In this document: one piece after another, positions 1 through 5,026 of the stretch
Layout: each line of letters starts with the position of its first letter
How positions within the stretch are numbered: position 1 is the first letter of the stretch
Origin: an uncultured Verrucomicrobiota bacterium
Lineage (GTDB): Bacteria > Verrucomicrobiota > Kiritimatiellia > RFP12 > UBA1067
Assembly: GCA_945483525.1 (NCBI GenBank)
Contig: CALYRV010000093.1
Span: 1 to 5,875, forward strand
Length of the DNA stretch: 5,875 nt
Direction: 5' to 3'
Position numbers and translations under genes: made by a program
Notes under the pieces: model-generated
What the model was told of the DNA's origin: nothing
What the model saw: the letters and a program-made list of their open reading frames with translations, nothing else
Databases searched by the model: none

Positions 1-90
1 GACACTTGTCCGAGGAACGGTGAGTAGTCTACCAAATTCCGATTAGACAAGACCCCATCGCTGCTCAATGGTGGAGGTGCGGCGGCCATC
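1..90. other. Gene-free leader of the window
   Basis: No convincing gene is seen here. The only structure is weak: CTTGTC at 5-10 faces GACAAG at 46-51, with a nested GTCTA (27-31)/TAGAC (44-48). Together these could fold as a loose hairpin, possibly the end of an upstream unit. The stretch GGTGCGGCGG at 76-85 recurs at 4975-4984, also a short way upstream of a palindromic repeat, so the repeat unit may begin around here. Confidence 0.3.
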
Positions 91-119
91 TGTCGTTTGG
101 TGTCTGGCCTCTCGTGACA
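91..119. repeat. 29-bp imperfect palindrome, copy 1 (diverged)
   Basis: Aligned without gaps, this copy matches 21 of 29 positions of the copy at 4865-4893. The ends TGTC...GACA are kept but the inner arms have decayed. It lies 11 bp before the -10 box at 131-136, the same spacing as the copy at 2597. The 22 bp running from its last four bases through the promoter (116-137) are identical to 2622-2643, so palindrome and promoter appear to have spread as one unit. Confidence 0.65.
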
Positions 120-127
120 GTTGTTTG

Positions 128-136
128 TGGTATAAT
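128..136 (+). promoter_or_regulatory. Extended -10 promoter TGGTATAAT (P1)
   Basis: Consensus TATAAT at 131-136 is preceded by TG and one base, the extended -10 arrangement that lets sigma-70-type RNA polymerase work without a good -35. No TTGACA-like hexamer sits 16-18 bp upstream. Transcription would start near 143, leaving a leader of only about 14 bases that contains AGGAGG at 145-150, six bases before the ATG at 157. Confidence 0.7.
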
Positions 137-156
137 GATGATTCAGGAGGGTTGAT

Positions 157-414
157 ATGAGTACGAAATGCAGACATTGCGGATCGTCCAGCTACGGACA
201 CGGATGTGCTTACGGGCCGGACCGGCTTCACGAGCATCGTGACGACGAGAAGCATTGCGAGTGGTGCGGGAGCTCGAGCTACGGGCACGGGTGCGCGTAT
301 GGTCCCGGGCGGCTGCATCGGCACGGACCTGGTTCGAACAAGTGCATCTGGTGCGGTTCGACGGCCAACGGCTCCGGCTGTCCCTACAGCCCGACGCGGC
401 GGCACGAGAAGTGA
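157..414 (+). CDS. Small protein of three repeated CCCH-type putative zinc modules
   Basis: This 85-residue protein consists almost wholly of three modules with an exact 29-residue period. Each has the pattern C-x2-C-G-S-x5-G-C-x-Y-x-P-x3-H-x-H: Cys 5/8/17 with His 25/27, Cys 34/37/46 with His 54/56, and Cys 63/66/75 with His 83. In the last module the second His position is Lys 85. Three Cys and one or two His per module would suit one zinc ion each; this is inferred. There is no signal peptide or membrane segment, so it is probably cytoplasmic. Similar CGS-SYG-GC-Y-P modules feel familiar from bacterial hypothetical proteins, but I cannot name a family or function. AGGAGG six bases upstream fixes the start. 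It forms a single-gene unit under P1. Modules 1 and 2 are nearly identical in protein yet differ at most synonymous positions, which supports a real, selected gene. Confidence 0.85.
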   Translation: MSTKCRHCGSSSYGHGCAYGPDRLHEHRDDEKHCEWCGSSSYGHGCAYGPGRLHRHGPGSNKCIWCGSTANGSGCPYSPTRRHEK

Positions 415-452
415 ATCGTGCGCGCTGTGAGTCGGATGAGGTGGTCTTGGAA

Positions 453-536
453 TGGTGAGGGTCAGACCTCGGTGGGACGTAAGGGTCAGAGCTCATTGAT
501 ACTGGGTGGTGAGGGTCAGACCCCAGTGAATATGTC
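453..536. repeat. Intergenic repeat cluster with GGGTCAGACC elements
   Basis: Three elements are packed together. A GGGTCAGACC element (453-474) is followed by 27 bp identical to 4812-4838 (here 476-502, containing GTAAGGGTCAGAGCTCATTG). A second GGGTCAGACCCC element (507-536) then matches 4923-4952 at 29 of 30 positions. GGGTC-A-GACCC is itself a small palindrome. The cluster fills the gap between the zinc-module gene and P2. It looks like fragments of the element seen more fully at 2548-2632 and 4816-4952. Confidence 0.75.
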
Positions 537-591
537 CTGTGCATTAAAATAGCTGCGGTATTAAATGAGAGTGCTGCGGACGAAATATAAA

Positions 592-600
592 TGGTATAAT
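592..600 (+). promoter_or_regulatory. Extended -10 promoter TGGTATAAT (P2)
   Basis: The nine bases are identical to those at P1, P3 and P4, here in AT-rich DNA without the 29-bp palindrome. No -35 hexamer is apparent. The predicted start near 607 gives a leader of about 53 bases to the ATG at 660. Upstream, GCTGCGG occurs twice 21 bp apart (552-558 and 573-579), about two helical turns, which could be a regulator site. Confidence 0.65.
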
Positions 601-659
601 TGCCGCGATATGTTTGACAGGGTCTGCATCGGTAATAAATTGTTGAGGAGATAGGCGAT

Positions 660-1706
660 ATGGTTCTGTTTTTGAACGAGGAATATGAGGCCATTTATTG
701 GCGCAGCAGCATGGCAAACGGAGCCATTGTGGTAGGGGTTCCTGCTGAAGATCGGCTTTTGGATATGCAGGCAAATGGTAGCAGTATGATTTATAGTGCT
801 GATACACCTGAGTGTATCGCCTACCAGTGCTGCCCTTCGCCTTATTCCCTGAAGTATGTAGCGATGTCTGCTGCGATTAAGTACGGAGAAGCGCACCCTC
901 GCCCGAAGATGCCGCCAGTCAAGGTGTTGGATGCGGTATGGGATGATATCGAATGGTGGCGTCAGCTGGCGTTTGATTCGGAGCGATATGCCCGGTTGGT
1001 GGGGGAAGGCCCTCCTCGGAAATACTTCCTTGACGACGCGACTGTCGTTTTGAAGGAAATGTGGCGCCGTACGCTCGGCAAATGGGCAGAACGTCATGAC
1101 AAAGGCTCCATTGAGATGCGTCTGATACGGTATCTTCGATGGGGACGGATGAATCCTTATCCTGCTGACCTGGCAAGGCAAGTTGTCGACCGGTTGGCGC
1201 AGATGACCATTAAAGCTTTGCATGAAGCGTGTGATTATGATGATGAGGCGGCTACTCGTCTTTGGGAACTGACGAAAGTTACTCCCAACACAAGGCTGGA
1301 TGATTTGTTAAAACGGCAGATCCAATATGGCAGAGATAGGCTGCGGGCCGCACAGCGGCGATATGTGATGAGAAAGGCTCGGTCACCATATGGACGCAAC
1401 GGTGTGTTCAGTTTTGCAGCGTGGTTGATAGAAGCACTTGACACTTGTGATCCGATGTCGCCGACGATTGATTCGGAGGCAATATCGGATACATTGGGCA
1501 CCCTTGAAGATAGGATCGGTCAGTTCTCTGAATGTCTTGAAAAGAACAAGGGGTTGGGAAATGTTCGGTCACAACTTGCGGGATTGCTTCATTTGCGGAG
1601 GTCTCTCCACGAAAAACTGTCTCGAGTCGGGTATGCTGTTTCAAATGACGGCTATTCGGTAGCGAGACAGTTCGTCTCGCATCCGGGGCGTTGCGAAAGT
1701 TGTTAG
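660..1706 (+). CDS. Unrecognised 348-residue protein, coupled to a phosphoesterase
   Basis: I do not recognise this protein. The start is supported by GAGGAG at 645-650, nine bases before the ATG. It has no signal peptide or transmembrane stretch, so it is probably cytoplasmic. Residues 1-75 look mixed alpha/beta, with a hydrophobic strand GAIVVGV near 21-27 and a Cys-rich patch (Cys 52, 57, 58). From about residue 85 it appears mostly helical, rich in Arg, Leu and Trp (WWRQLAF near 99-105, MWRRTLGKW near 134-142), with charged, possibly coiled segments at 215-240 and 275-325. It ends in CESC, a CxxC pair at 345/348. Its TAG is one base from the ATG of the metallophosphoesterase, so the two are probably translated together and may act on the same substrate or complex; this is inference. 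Base composition is visibly lower in GC than the phosphoesterase gene, hinting at separate origins. Confidence 0.8.
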   Translation: MVLFLNEEYEAIYWRSSMANGAIVVGVPAEDRLLDMQANGSSMIYSADTPECIAYQCCPSPYSLKYVAMSAAIKYGEAHPRPKMPPVKVLDAVWDDIEWWRQLAFDSERYARLVGEGPPRKYFLDDATVVLKEMWRRTLGKWAERHDKGSIEMRLIRYLRWGRMNPYPADLARQVVDRLAQMTIKALHEACDYDDEAATRLWELTKVTPNTRLDDLLKRQIQYGRDRLRAAQRRYVMRKARSPYGRNGVFSFAAWLIEALDTCDPMSPTIDSEAISDTLGTLEDRIGQFSECLEKNKGLGNVRSQLAGLLHLRRSLHEKLSRVGYAVSNDGYSVARQFVSHPGRCESC

Positions 1707-1707
1707 G

Positions 1708-2409
1708 ATGAAATACGCGATCATCAGTGATGTCCATGGCAATCTCGCCGCGTTCAAGGCGGCGCTTGCGGATGCGAAGAAACGCGGATGCGGAAAGATC
1801 GTGTGCCTTGGCGACCTTACCGGCTATGGCGACGATTCCGCTGGCTGCGTGAAGCTGGCGATGAAACGCGCGGACGTGTGTCTCATGGGCAATCACGACA
1901 GCGCCTGCTGCGGGAAGGAGGATCCGCTTGAGGTTGCGATGATCCGCAACTACGATGTGGATGTCGCCACGCGGAAGCTGCTCACGGACGAGCAGATGAC
2001 CTGGTTGCGCGGACGTCCCTATGGCTGGGTCGGGCCGGGCTTTGCCTGTACGCACGGCGAGTTCTCCGACCCGAGCGGCTGGGGTTACATCACGCGACCG
2101 TCGGATGCGTGGCCGTCCCTCTTCTCGCGTGACGAGCAGATCCTATTCGTAGGGCATGCGCACGCACCGCTTCTGATGAAGATGCCAGCGGAAAACGTCA
2201 GGAAGATGAAGTCATTCGACGAGGCCGAGGCGCAGGAAGGGCTTCGCGGACTTAAGGTTGTCAAAGGGCGGTCCTGCTCAATCTCTCCCGGCGCACGTTA
2301 CGTGATCAATGTCGGAAGCATCGGCCTGCCGCGGAAAGACAGCAAGCCGACCTATGCGATTTACGATGCGACCGCCAGGAAGGTTTTGCTTGTTACCGTG
2401 AAGTGCTAG
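1708..2409 (+). CDS. Calcineurin-like metallophosphoesterase, YfcE/MJ0936 type
   Basis: This 233-residue protein has the full set of metal-binding motifs of the calcineurin-like phosphoesterase fold: D-x-H at 8-10 (SDVHGN), GD at 35-36 followed by LTGYG, GNHD at 61-64, His 116 in THGEF, and GHAH at 149-152. The late NVGSIGLPR (201-209) is the hallmark of the YfcE-like subgroup. Such enzymes use two metal ions (often Mn or Fe) to hydrolyse phosphodiesters or phosphomonoesters; the natural substrate cannot be told here. It lies in the cytoplasm, with no signal peptide. Length is normal for the subgroup. The start begins the canonical first strand (KYAIISDVHG). There is hardly any free Shine-Dalgarno, because the ATG follows the previous stop by one base, so expression probably depends on reinitiation after the 348-residue gene. 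GC content is higher than in that neighbour. The reading frame stays open after its TAG (see next entry). Confidence 0.93.
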   Translation: MKYAIISDVHGNLAAFKAALADAKKRGCGKIVCLGDLTGYGDDSAGCVKLAMKRADVCLMGNHDSACCGKEDPLEVAMIRNYDVDVATRKLLTDEQMTWLRGRPYGWVGPGFACTHGEFSDPSGWGYITRPSDAWPSLFSRDEQILFVGHAHAPLLMKMPAENVRKMKSFDEAEAQEGLRGLKVVKGRSCSISPGARYVINVGSIGLPRKDSKPTYAIYDATARKVLLVTVKC

Positions 2410-2421
2410 GATCGAGGTGCT

Positions 2422-2550
2422 ATGGCGGTGGACATTGACTTGACGGGCGTACAGCTCAAACGGGAGTCCGAGGTGAAGCCAAAGGCCTATGACCGGCGCT
2501 TTTACAGGAGATGCGGCGGCCATATCGGCAAGCTCAATTGTGTGGCATAA
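2422..2550 (+). CDS. Possible 42-residue ORF following the phosphoesterase
   Basis: A short ORF starts 12 bases after the phosphoesterase TAG, in the same frame, with a modest GAGG (2414-2417) upstream of ATG. The product is basic and has two Cys (RRCGGHIGKLNC near its end); I recognise no family. Its TAA is the first three bases of the 85-bp repeat at 2548, so the coding end is set by the repeat's boundary. It may be a true small protein, or the remains of a C-terminal extension of the phosphoesterase cut off by the TAG and then by repeat insertion. It could also be chance. Confidence 0.3.
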   Translation: MAVDIDLTGVQLKRESEVKPKAYDRRFYRRCGGHIGKLNCVA

Positions 2551-2632
2551 GGGTCAGAGCTCATTGATACAGCTTCATTGATACAGTAGCCAGGGGTGTC
2601 GCCGAGTGCCTGGTGCCTCGCGACAGTTGTTT
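2548..2632. repeat. 85-bp dispersed repeat, copy A
   Basis: This repeat matches 4816-4900 at 83 of 85 positions; the only differences are two adjacent bases, TG at 2614-2615 against CA at 4882-4883. It begins TAAGGGTCAGAGC, holds a doubled TCATTGATACAG (2561-2572 and 2575-2586), and ends in the 29-bp palindrome. Its first 23 bases also occur at 480-502. Near-identity of two intergenic copies 2.3 kb apart points to recent spread or gene conversion. Confidence 0.9.
2597..2625. repeat. 29-bp imperfect palindrome, copy 2
   Basis: The outer arms TGTCGC/GCGACA and an inner GAG/CTC can pair around one bulge. The TG-for-CA change at 2614-2615 turns the inner palindrome GTGCCTGGCAC into GTGCCTGGTGC, opening the tip of the stem. 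The element is followed at once by a T-rich run GTTGTTT and then by P3. In RNA from the gene upstream it could work as a weak terminator, with P3 directly behind it; that role is inferred. Confidence 0.7.
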
Positions 2633-2633
2633 G

Positions 2634-2642
2634 TGGTATAAT
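2634..2642 (+). promoter_or_regulatory. Extended -10 promoter TGGTATAAT (P3)
   Basis: TATAAT at 2637-2642 has an upstream TGG and stands 11 bp after the palindrome, as in P1. The predicted start near 2649 gives a leader of about 30 bases with GGGAGGGA at 2666-2673, ending six bases before the ATG at 2680. No clear -35 hexamer is visible. Confidence 0.7.
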
Positions 2643-2679
2643 GGCGGTGTGAGGTATTTTCTTTTGGGAGGGACGAGAT

Positions 2680-3270
2680 ATGACTTATGTGCTAATCGAT
2701 CTTGAGAATGTGATGCCTGATGACTTCTCGCGGCTGAATCGCGAGGATGTGCGGACTTACTTGTTCGCGGGAAAGCTGCAGGAGAAGATCAAACTGGCGA
2801 CGGTTATGGCGGTCCAGCCGCTGGGAGACAAGGTGAAATGGGTTCAGATGGCAGGTTCCGGAAAGAATGCGCTCGATTTCCATCTCGCGTTCTACCTTGG
2901 ATCGCTTTTCGCCAAGGATCCCAAAAGCGTGTATTACTTCGTTTCCAATGACAAGGGATTCGATCCGCTCGTCGACCATGTCAAATCACTTGGCGGTGCC
3001 GCTTCGCGTATCGGCGACTTGAAGAAGATTCCTGCGCCGGCGAAGGGCGTCGCCGCCCAGAAGGCGTCTGCGAAAATGACTGTCAAAATGATGGCGGACG
3101 ATCTCAAGGCGCGAAAGTGCAAGACTGCACAGCGGGTGAAGAACGCCATCAGATCGTTCTTCAACAAGCAGGATCCCGCGGAGGTGGACAGGATTTACGA
3201 CATGATGGTCAAAAAGGGGCTGATGACCGTCGACACCAATGGACATGTGTCCTGGCCAACGGAATGCTGA
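2680..3270 (+). CDS. PIN-like (NYN/PIN7-type) putative ribonuclease
   Basis: The 196-residue protein begins with YVLIDLENV (3-11), giving Asp 7, Glu 9 and Asn 10. It continues with GKNALDFHLAFYLG (61-74, Asp 66) and FVSNDKGFDPL (87-97, Asp 91 and Asp 95). These acidic residues form the metal-binding centre of PIN-like nucleases of the LIDxENV group, which are expected to cut RNA; activity here is inferred from the motifs. Residues about 116-132 are an Ala/Lys-rich linker. Residues 133-196 are basic and helical, ending in a small winged-helix-like unit that could bind nucleic acid or a partner. No antitoxin-like gene adjoins it and it has its own promoter, so it does not look like a classic toxin. 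A strong GGGAGGGA fixes the start. It sits in the cytoplasm. The stop is TGA. Confidence 0.85.
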   Translation: MTYVLIDLENVMPDDFSRLNREDVRTYLFAGKLQEKIKLATVMAVQPLGDKVKWVQMAGSGKNALDFHLAFYLGSLFAKDPKSVYYFVSNDKGFDPLVDHVKSLGGAASRIGDLKKIPAPAKGVAAQKASAKMTVKMMADDLKARKCKTAQRVKNAIRSFFNKQDPAEVDRIYDMMVKKGLMTVDTNGHVSWPTEC

Positions 3271-3474
3271 ACAAGGTGCGACGGCTGAAGGACGTGCGGA
3301 CGCGGTATGCGGCGACGGGCGACAAGGCCGTGCCTCGGTGAAGACCTACAACGGGCGGGACGCCCGTTGCCCCTGTGTGGAGTGCGCGACGGTATCTGGC
3401 CTCCCGAGTTCGAGCGGATACTGAACGGTGAGAGCGCATCGATGCTCGCGTAGGACGCCCAGGTGGGGAAGCTG
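3271..3474. other. GC-rich gene-free stretch
   Basis: No credible gene is seen. The first 200 bases are GC-rich and the base use shifts to AT-rich near 3485, so this may be decayed coding DNA. It holds a strong hairpin (3349-3369) and a 10-bp palindrome GCATCGATGC near 3435-3444. GTGCCTCGGTG at 3330-3340 recurs at 4967-4977, next to other repeats. A 25-codon ORF at 3264-3341 overlaps the stop of the nuclease gene but has nothing further to support it. Confidence 0.5.
3349..3369 (+). terminator. Strong hairpin after the PIN-like gene
   Basis: The arms CAACGGGCG and CGCCCGTTG form a perfect 9-bp GC-rich stem around a GGA loop, 79 bases after the stop of the nuclease gene. No T-run follows (the next bases are CCCCTGTG), so it is not a classical intrinsic terminator. 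It may protect the 3' end, slow polymerase, or be a REP-like element. Confidence 0.4.
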
Positions 3475-3530
3475 TAATCCTGCCTTGGATCTTAAATAAT
3501 GCACCTTCTGTGCGGGAAGGCTGAGGATTA
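3475..3530. repeat. Long interrupted inverted repeat just upstream of P4
   Basis: TAATCC (3475-3480) pairs with GGATTA (3525-3530), and GCCTT (3482-3486) with AAGGC (3517-3521). Between them GCAC (3501-3504) pairs with GTGC (3510-3513). The right arm ends three bases before the -10 box at 3534, where RNA polymerase would bind, so the structure is placed either to regulate P4 or to mark the end of an upstream element. Confidence 0.45.
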
Positions 3531-3539
3531 TGGTATAAT
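3531..3539 (+). promoter_or_regulatory. Extended -10 promoter TGGTATAAT (P4)
   Basis: The sequence is the same nine bases as P1-P3. The region 17 bp upstream shows no TTGACA-like box. The predicted start near 3546 gives a leader of about 82 bases that begins exactly at the large palindrome at 3546-3580, so any protein binding that palindrome would block the start site. Confidence 0.7.
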
Positions 3540-3545
3540 AAGTGA

Positions 3546-3580
3546 GCTATTTACAAAAAAGGCTGTTTTTGTAAATAAGC
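3546..3580. promoter_or_regulatory. 12-bp-arm palindrome over the Fic gene start site: likely operator
   Basis: Perfect arms TATTTACAAAAA (3548-3559) and TTTTTGTAAATA (3566-3577) flank a six-base loop. GC at 3546-3547 and GC at 3579-3580 can extend them past a single bulged A. The arms are AT-rich and symmetrical, as expected for a dimeric helix-turn-helix regulator. They lie on the predicted transcription start. The Fic protein encoded downstream has a C-terminal winged helix, so autoregulation is the simplest guess. As RNA the arms would form a leader hairpin. Confidence 0.6.
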
Positions 3581-3627
3581 AGACTTTTATTATCATGGGG
3601 TGAAAATAAGGAAAGGAACGCAGGAAG

Positions 3628-4758
3628 ATGAAGATAGAGGATTATAAGGCTGGTCGTTTGGTGAAATGCTACCAGTATTCTTGTTTTGTTCCAGAATTTA
3701 TCAATCACGAATGGACGTGGGATTCGCAAAATCTGACGGGGCTTCTTGAGCAGGCTGTCAAATCGCTTTCTGCTTTGGATGCTTGTGCGCAGTTTGTGCC
3801 TGATATCGATTTATTTATTCGTATGCACGTTGTACGTGAAGCGAGTGCGTCAAGTCGAATTGAAGGTACGCGGACCGAGATGGAAGAGGCGATTTTGCCG
3901 GAGGATTCAATTGTCGAAGAGCGACGAAACGATTGGCGCGAGGTGAATAATTATGTCGAGGCCATGAATTCTGCGATTGAAGAGTTGAAGAACCTGCCAT
4001 TGTCAATTCGACTTTTGAACTTGGCGCACAAACGGCTGATGTCCGGTGTCCGCGGTGAGGCGAAGATGCCTGGAGAAGTGCGTACAAGTCAGAATTGGAT
4101 TGGCGGAAGTTCGATTATGACGGCCAAATACATTCCACCGGCCAAAGAATACGTTCCTGATTTGCTGGGAGATCTTGAGAAGTTCTGGCACAATGACGAC
4201 CTTCATGTTTCCAATCTCATTCGTTGTGCAATCAGTCACTATCAGTTCGAGTCCATTCACCCGTTCCTTGACGGCAATGGACGTATTGGCCGCTTGCTTA
4301 TTCCGTTTTACCTGATCAGCATGGGAGAACTTGCGTGTCCGTCGCTTTACATCTCCGCGCACCTTGAACGCAACCGCGATGCCTACTACGAGGCGTTGTC
4401 CCGTGTGCGCACGCATAACGATTTGATTGGATGGGTTGCCTTTTTTCTGGACGCCCTTGGGACAACTGCACGGACTGGATGTGAGAAGTTCAAGCGGATC
4501 TTTGCCTTGCGCGATGAAATGATGACCTATTCCTACAATGTGCCGAATACGGCGTTGTCTCAGAAATTCTTCCGGTACCTCTATAGCGTACCCCGTGTGA
4601 CCATCAATCAGGTTGCGGATGCCTTGGATTGTGGTTATCAAGCGGCTAATCGTCTGGTCAAACCGATGGTTAGGGACGGCGTTCTTGTGCCTTCATCAGA
4701 TGTAAAGCGGAATACTGTGTATGACTTTGAGCGCTATTTGGACATATTTAGGGACTAA
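3628..4758 (+). CDS. Fic family protein with winged-helix C-terminus
   Basis: The 376-residue protein carries the Fic core motif HPFLDGNGRIGR at 211-222. His 211 is the catalytic base, and Asp 215, Asn 217 and the two Arg (219, 222) bind the nucleotide. Fic enzymes transfer AMP from ATP to hydroxyl groups of target proteins, and some also remove it. SSRIEG (75-80) fits the (S/T)xxxE(G/N) inhibitory helix, with Glu 79 blocking the ATP site; its place before the core makes it a class II, self-inhibited Fic. The N-terminal part resembles the Fic_N domain, a flap segment lies near 153-162, and residues about 320-376 (VTINQVADALDCGYQAANRL...) resemble a winged helix. Length and order match the SoFic-like group. 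AAGGAA at 3613-3618, nine bases before the ATG, supports the start. It is a single-gene unit behind P4 and the palindrome. All key residues are intact, so it should be active; the target is unknown. Confidence 0.95.
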   Translation: MKIEDYKAGRLVKCYQYSCFVPEFINHEWTWDSQNLTGLLEQAVKSLSALDACAQFVPDIDLFIRMHVVREASASSRIEGTRTEMEEAILPEDSIVEERRNDWREVNNYVEAMNSAIEELKNLPLSIRLLNLAHKRLMSGVRGEAKMPGEVRTSQNWIGGSSIMTAKYIPPAKEYVPDLLGDLEKFWHNDDLHVSNLIRCAISHYQFESIHPFLDGNGRIGRLLIPFYLISMGELACPSLYISAHLERNRDAYYEALSRVRTHNDLIGWVAFFLDALGTTARTGCEKFKRIFALRDEMMTYSYNVPNTALSQKFFRYLYSVPRVTINQVADALDCGYQAANRLVKPMVRDGVLVPSSDVKRNTVYDFERYLDIFRD

Positions 4759-4794
4759 CCTCCGCCGGCGTGCCGGGGCTCAAGATGTGCCTGT

Positions 4795-4820
4795 GAGCGA
4801 CGTAAGGGAGCGACGTAAGG
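4795..4820. repeat. Perfect 13-bp tandem duplication at the repeat border
   Basis: GAGCGACGTAAGG occurs twice head to tail (4795-4807 and 4808-4820). The second copy runs into the 85-bp repeat that begins at 4816. Duplication exactly at the element's left border suggests slippage or an insertion footprint. Confidence 0.8.
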
Positions 4821-4900
4821 GTCAGAGCTCATTGATACAGCTTCATTGATACAGTAGCCAGGGGTGTCGCCGAGTGCCTGGCACCTCGCGACAGTTGTTT
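4816..4900. repeat. 85-bp dispersed repeat, copy B
   Basis: This is the partner of 2548-2632 (83 of 85 identical). It includes the doubled TCATTGATACAG (4829-4840, 4843-4854) and the 29-bp palindrome at its right end. It lies 57 bases after the Fic stop. The gap 4759-5115 holds no gene and is almost entirely repeat sequence plus the P5 control region. Confidence 0.9.
4865..4893. repeat. 29-bp imperfect palindrome, copy 3
   Basis: This is one of the two best-formed copies. TGTCGC/GCGACA, GAG/CTC and TGC/GCA can pair with two single-base bulges and a CTG tip, giving a 12-bp stem. It is followed by GTTGTTTT, so in RNA it would make a plausible intrinsic terminator for the Fic gene. Confidence 0.75.
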
Positions 4901-4909
4901 TGGTATGGT
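4901..4909 (+). promoter_or_regulatory. Decayed copy of the repeat-borne promoter (TGGTATGGT)
   Basis: At the place where P1 and P3 have TGGTATAAT, this copy reads TGGTATGGT with one base lost from the spacer (10 instead of 11). The critical AAT of the -10 is gone and no gene follows directly, so it is probably inactive. Confidence 0.5.
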
Positions 4910-4922
4910 TGCGGTTTGTGGA

Positions 4923-4966
4923 TGGTGAGGGTCAGACCCCGGTGAATATGTCGGAGTGAATATGTT
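4923..4966. repeat. GGGTCAGACCCC element with doubled GTGAATATGT
   Basis: The first 30 bases match 507-536 at 29 positions. GTGAATATGT is repeated (4942-4951 and 4956-4965). The core GGGTC-A-GACCC is palindromic. It lies between palindromes 3 and 4, showing that the two repeat types are interspersed. Confidence 0.75.
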
Positions 4967-4997
4967 GTGCCTCGGTGCGGCGGAAGTGCCGCGGAGT

Positions 4998-5026
4998 TGT
5001 CGCGGAGTGCCTGGCACCTCGCGACA
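4998..5026. repeat. 29-bp imperfect palindrome, copy 4
   Basis: This copy again has TGTCGC/GCGACA, GAG/CTC and TGC/GCA arms with two bulges. TATTAT, a -10-like hexamer, stands 11 bp behind it at 5038-5043, the same spacing as in P1 and P3, so a weak repeat-borne promoter may feed the antitoxin gene in addition to P5. Confidence 0.7.

Noticed and set aside
11..60. Resemblance of ACGGTGAGTAGTCTACC to the start of 16S rRNA
   Set aside because: Only a short stretch is alike (rRNA has ACGGGTGAGTA) and the flanking bases do not follow 16S; taken as chance.
561..1223. Long reverse-strand ORFs opposite the 348-residue and Fic genes
   Set aside because: They lie fully opposite well-supported genes, have no ribosome sites or recognisable motifs, and their composition is that of antisense shadows.
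2548..2600. CRISPR-like repeat (doubled TCATTGATACAG)
   Set aside because: Only two units 14 bp apart with no spacers, and no cas genes; it is an internal duplication of a dispersed repeat.
2548..2632. Integron attC site, given the cassette-like layout
   Set aside because: The repeats lack the paired RYYYAAC and GTTRRRY core sites that attC needs, and no integrase is in the window.
3264..3341. 25-codon ORF overlapping the stop of the PIN-like gene
   Set aside because: The ATG overlaps the stop codon, but the product is very short and Arg-rich without any motif; no separate ribosome site is evident.
4765..4776. Terminator hairpin CCGGC-GT-GCCGG after the Fic gene
   Set aside because: A two-base loop cannot close and no T-run follows; the palindrome at 4865-4893 with GTTGTTTT is a better candidate.
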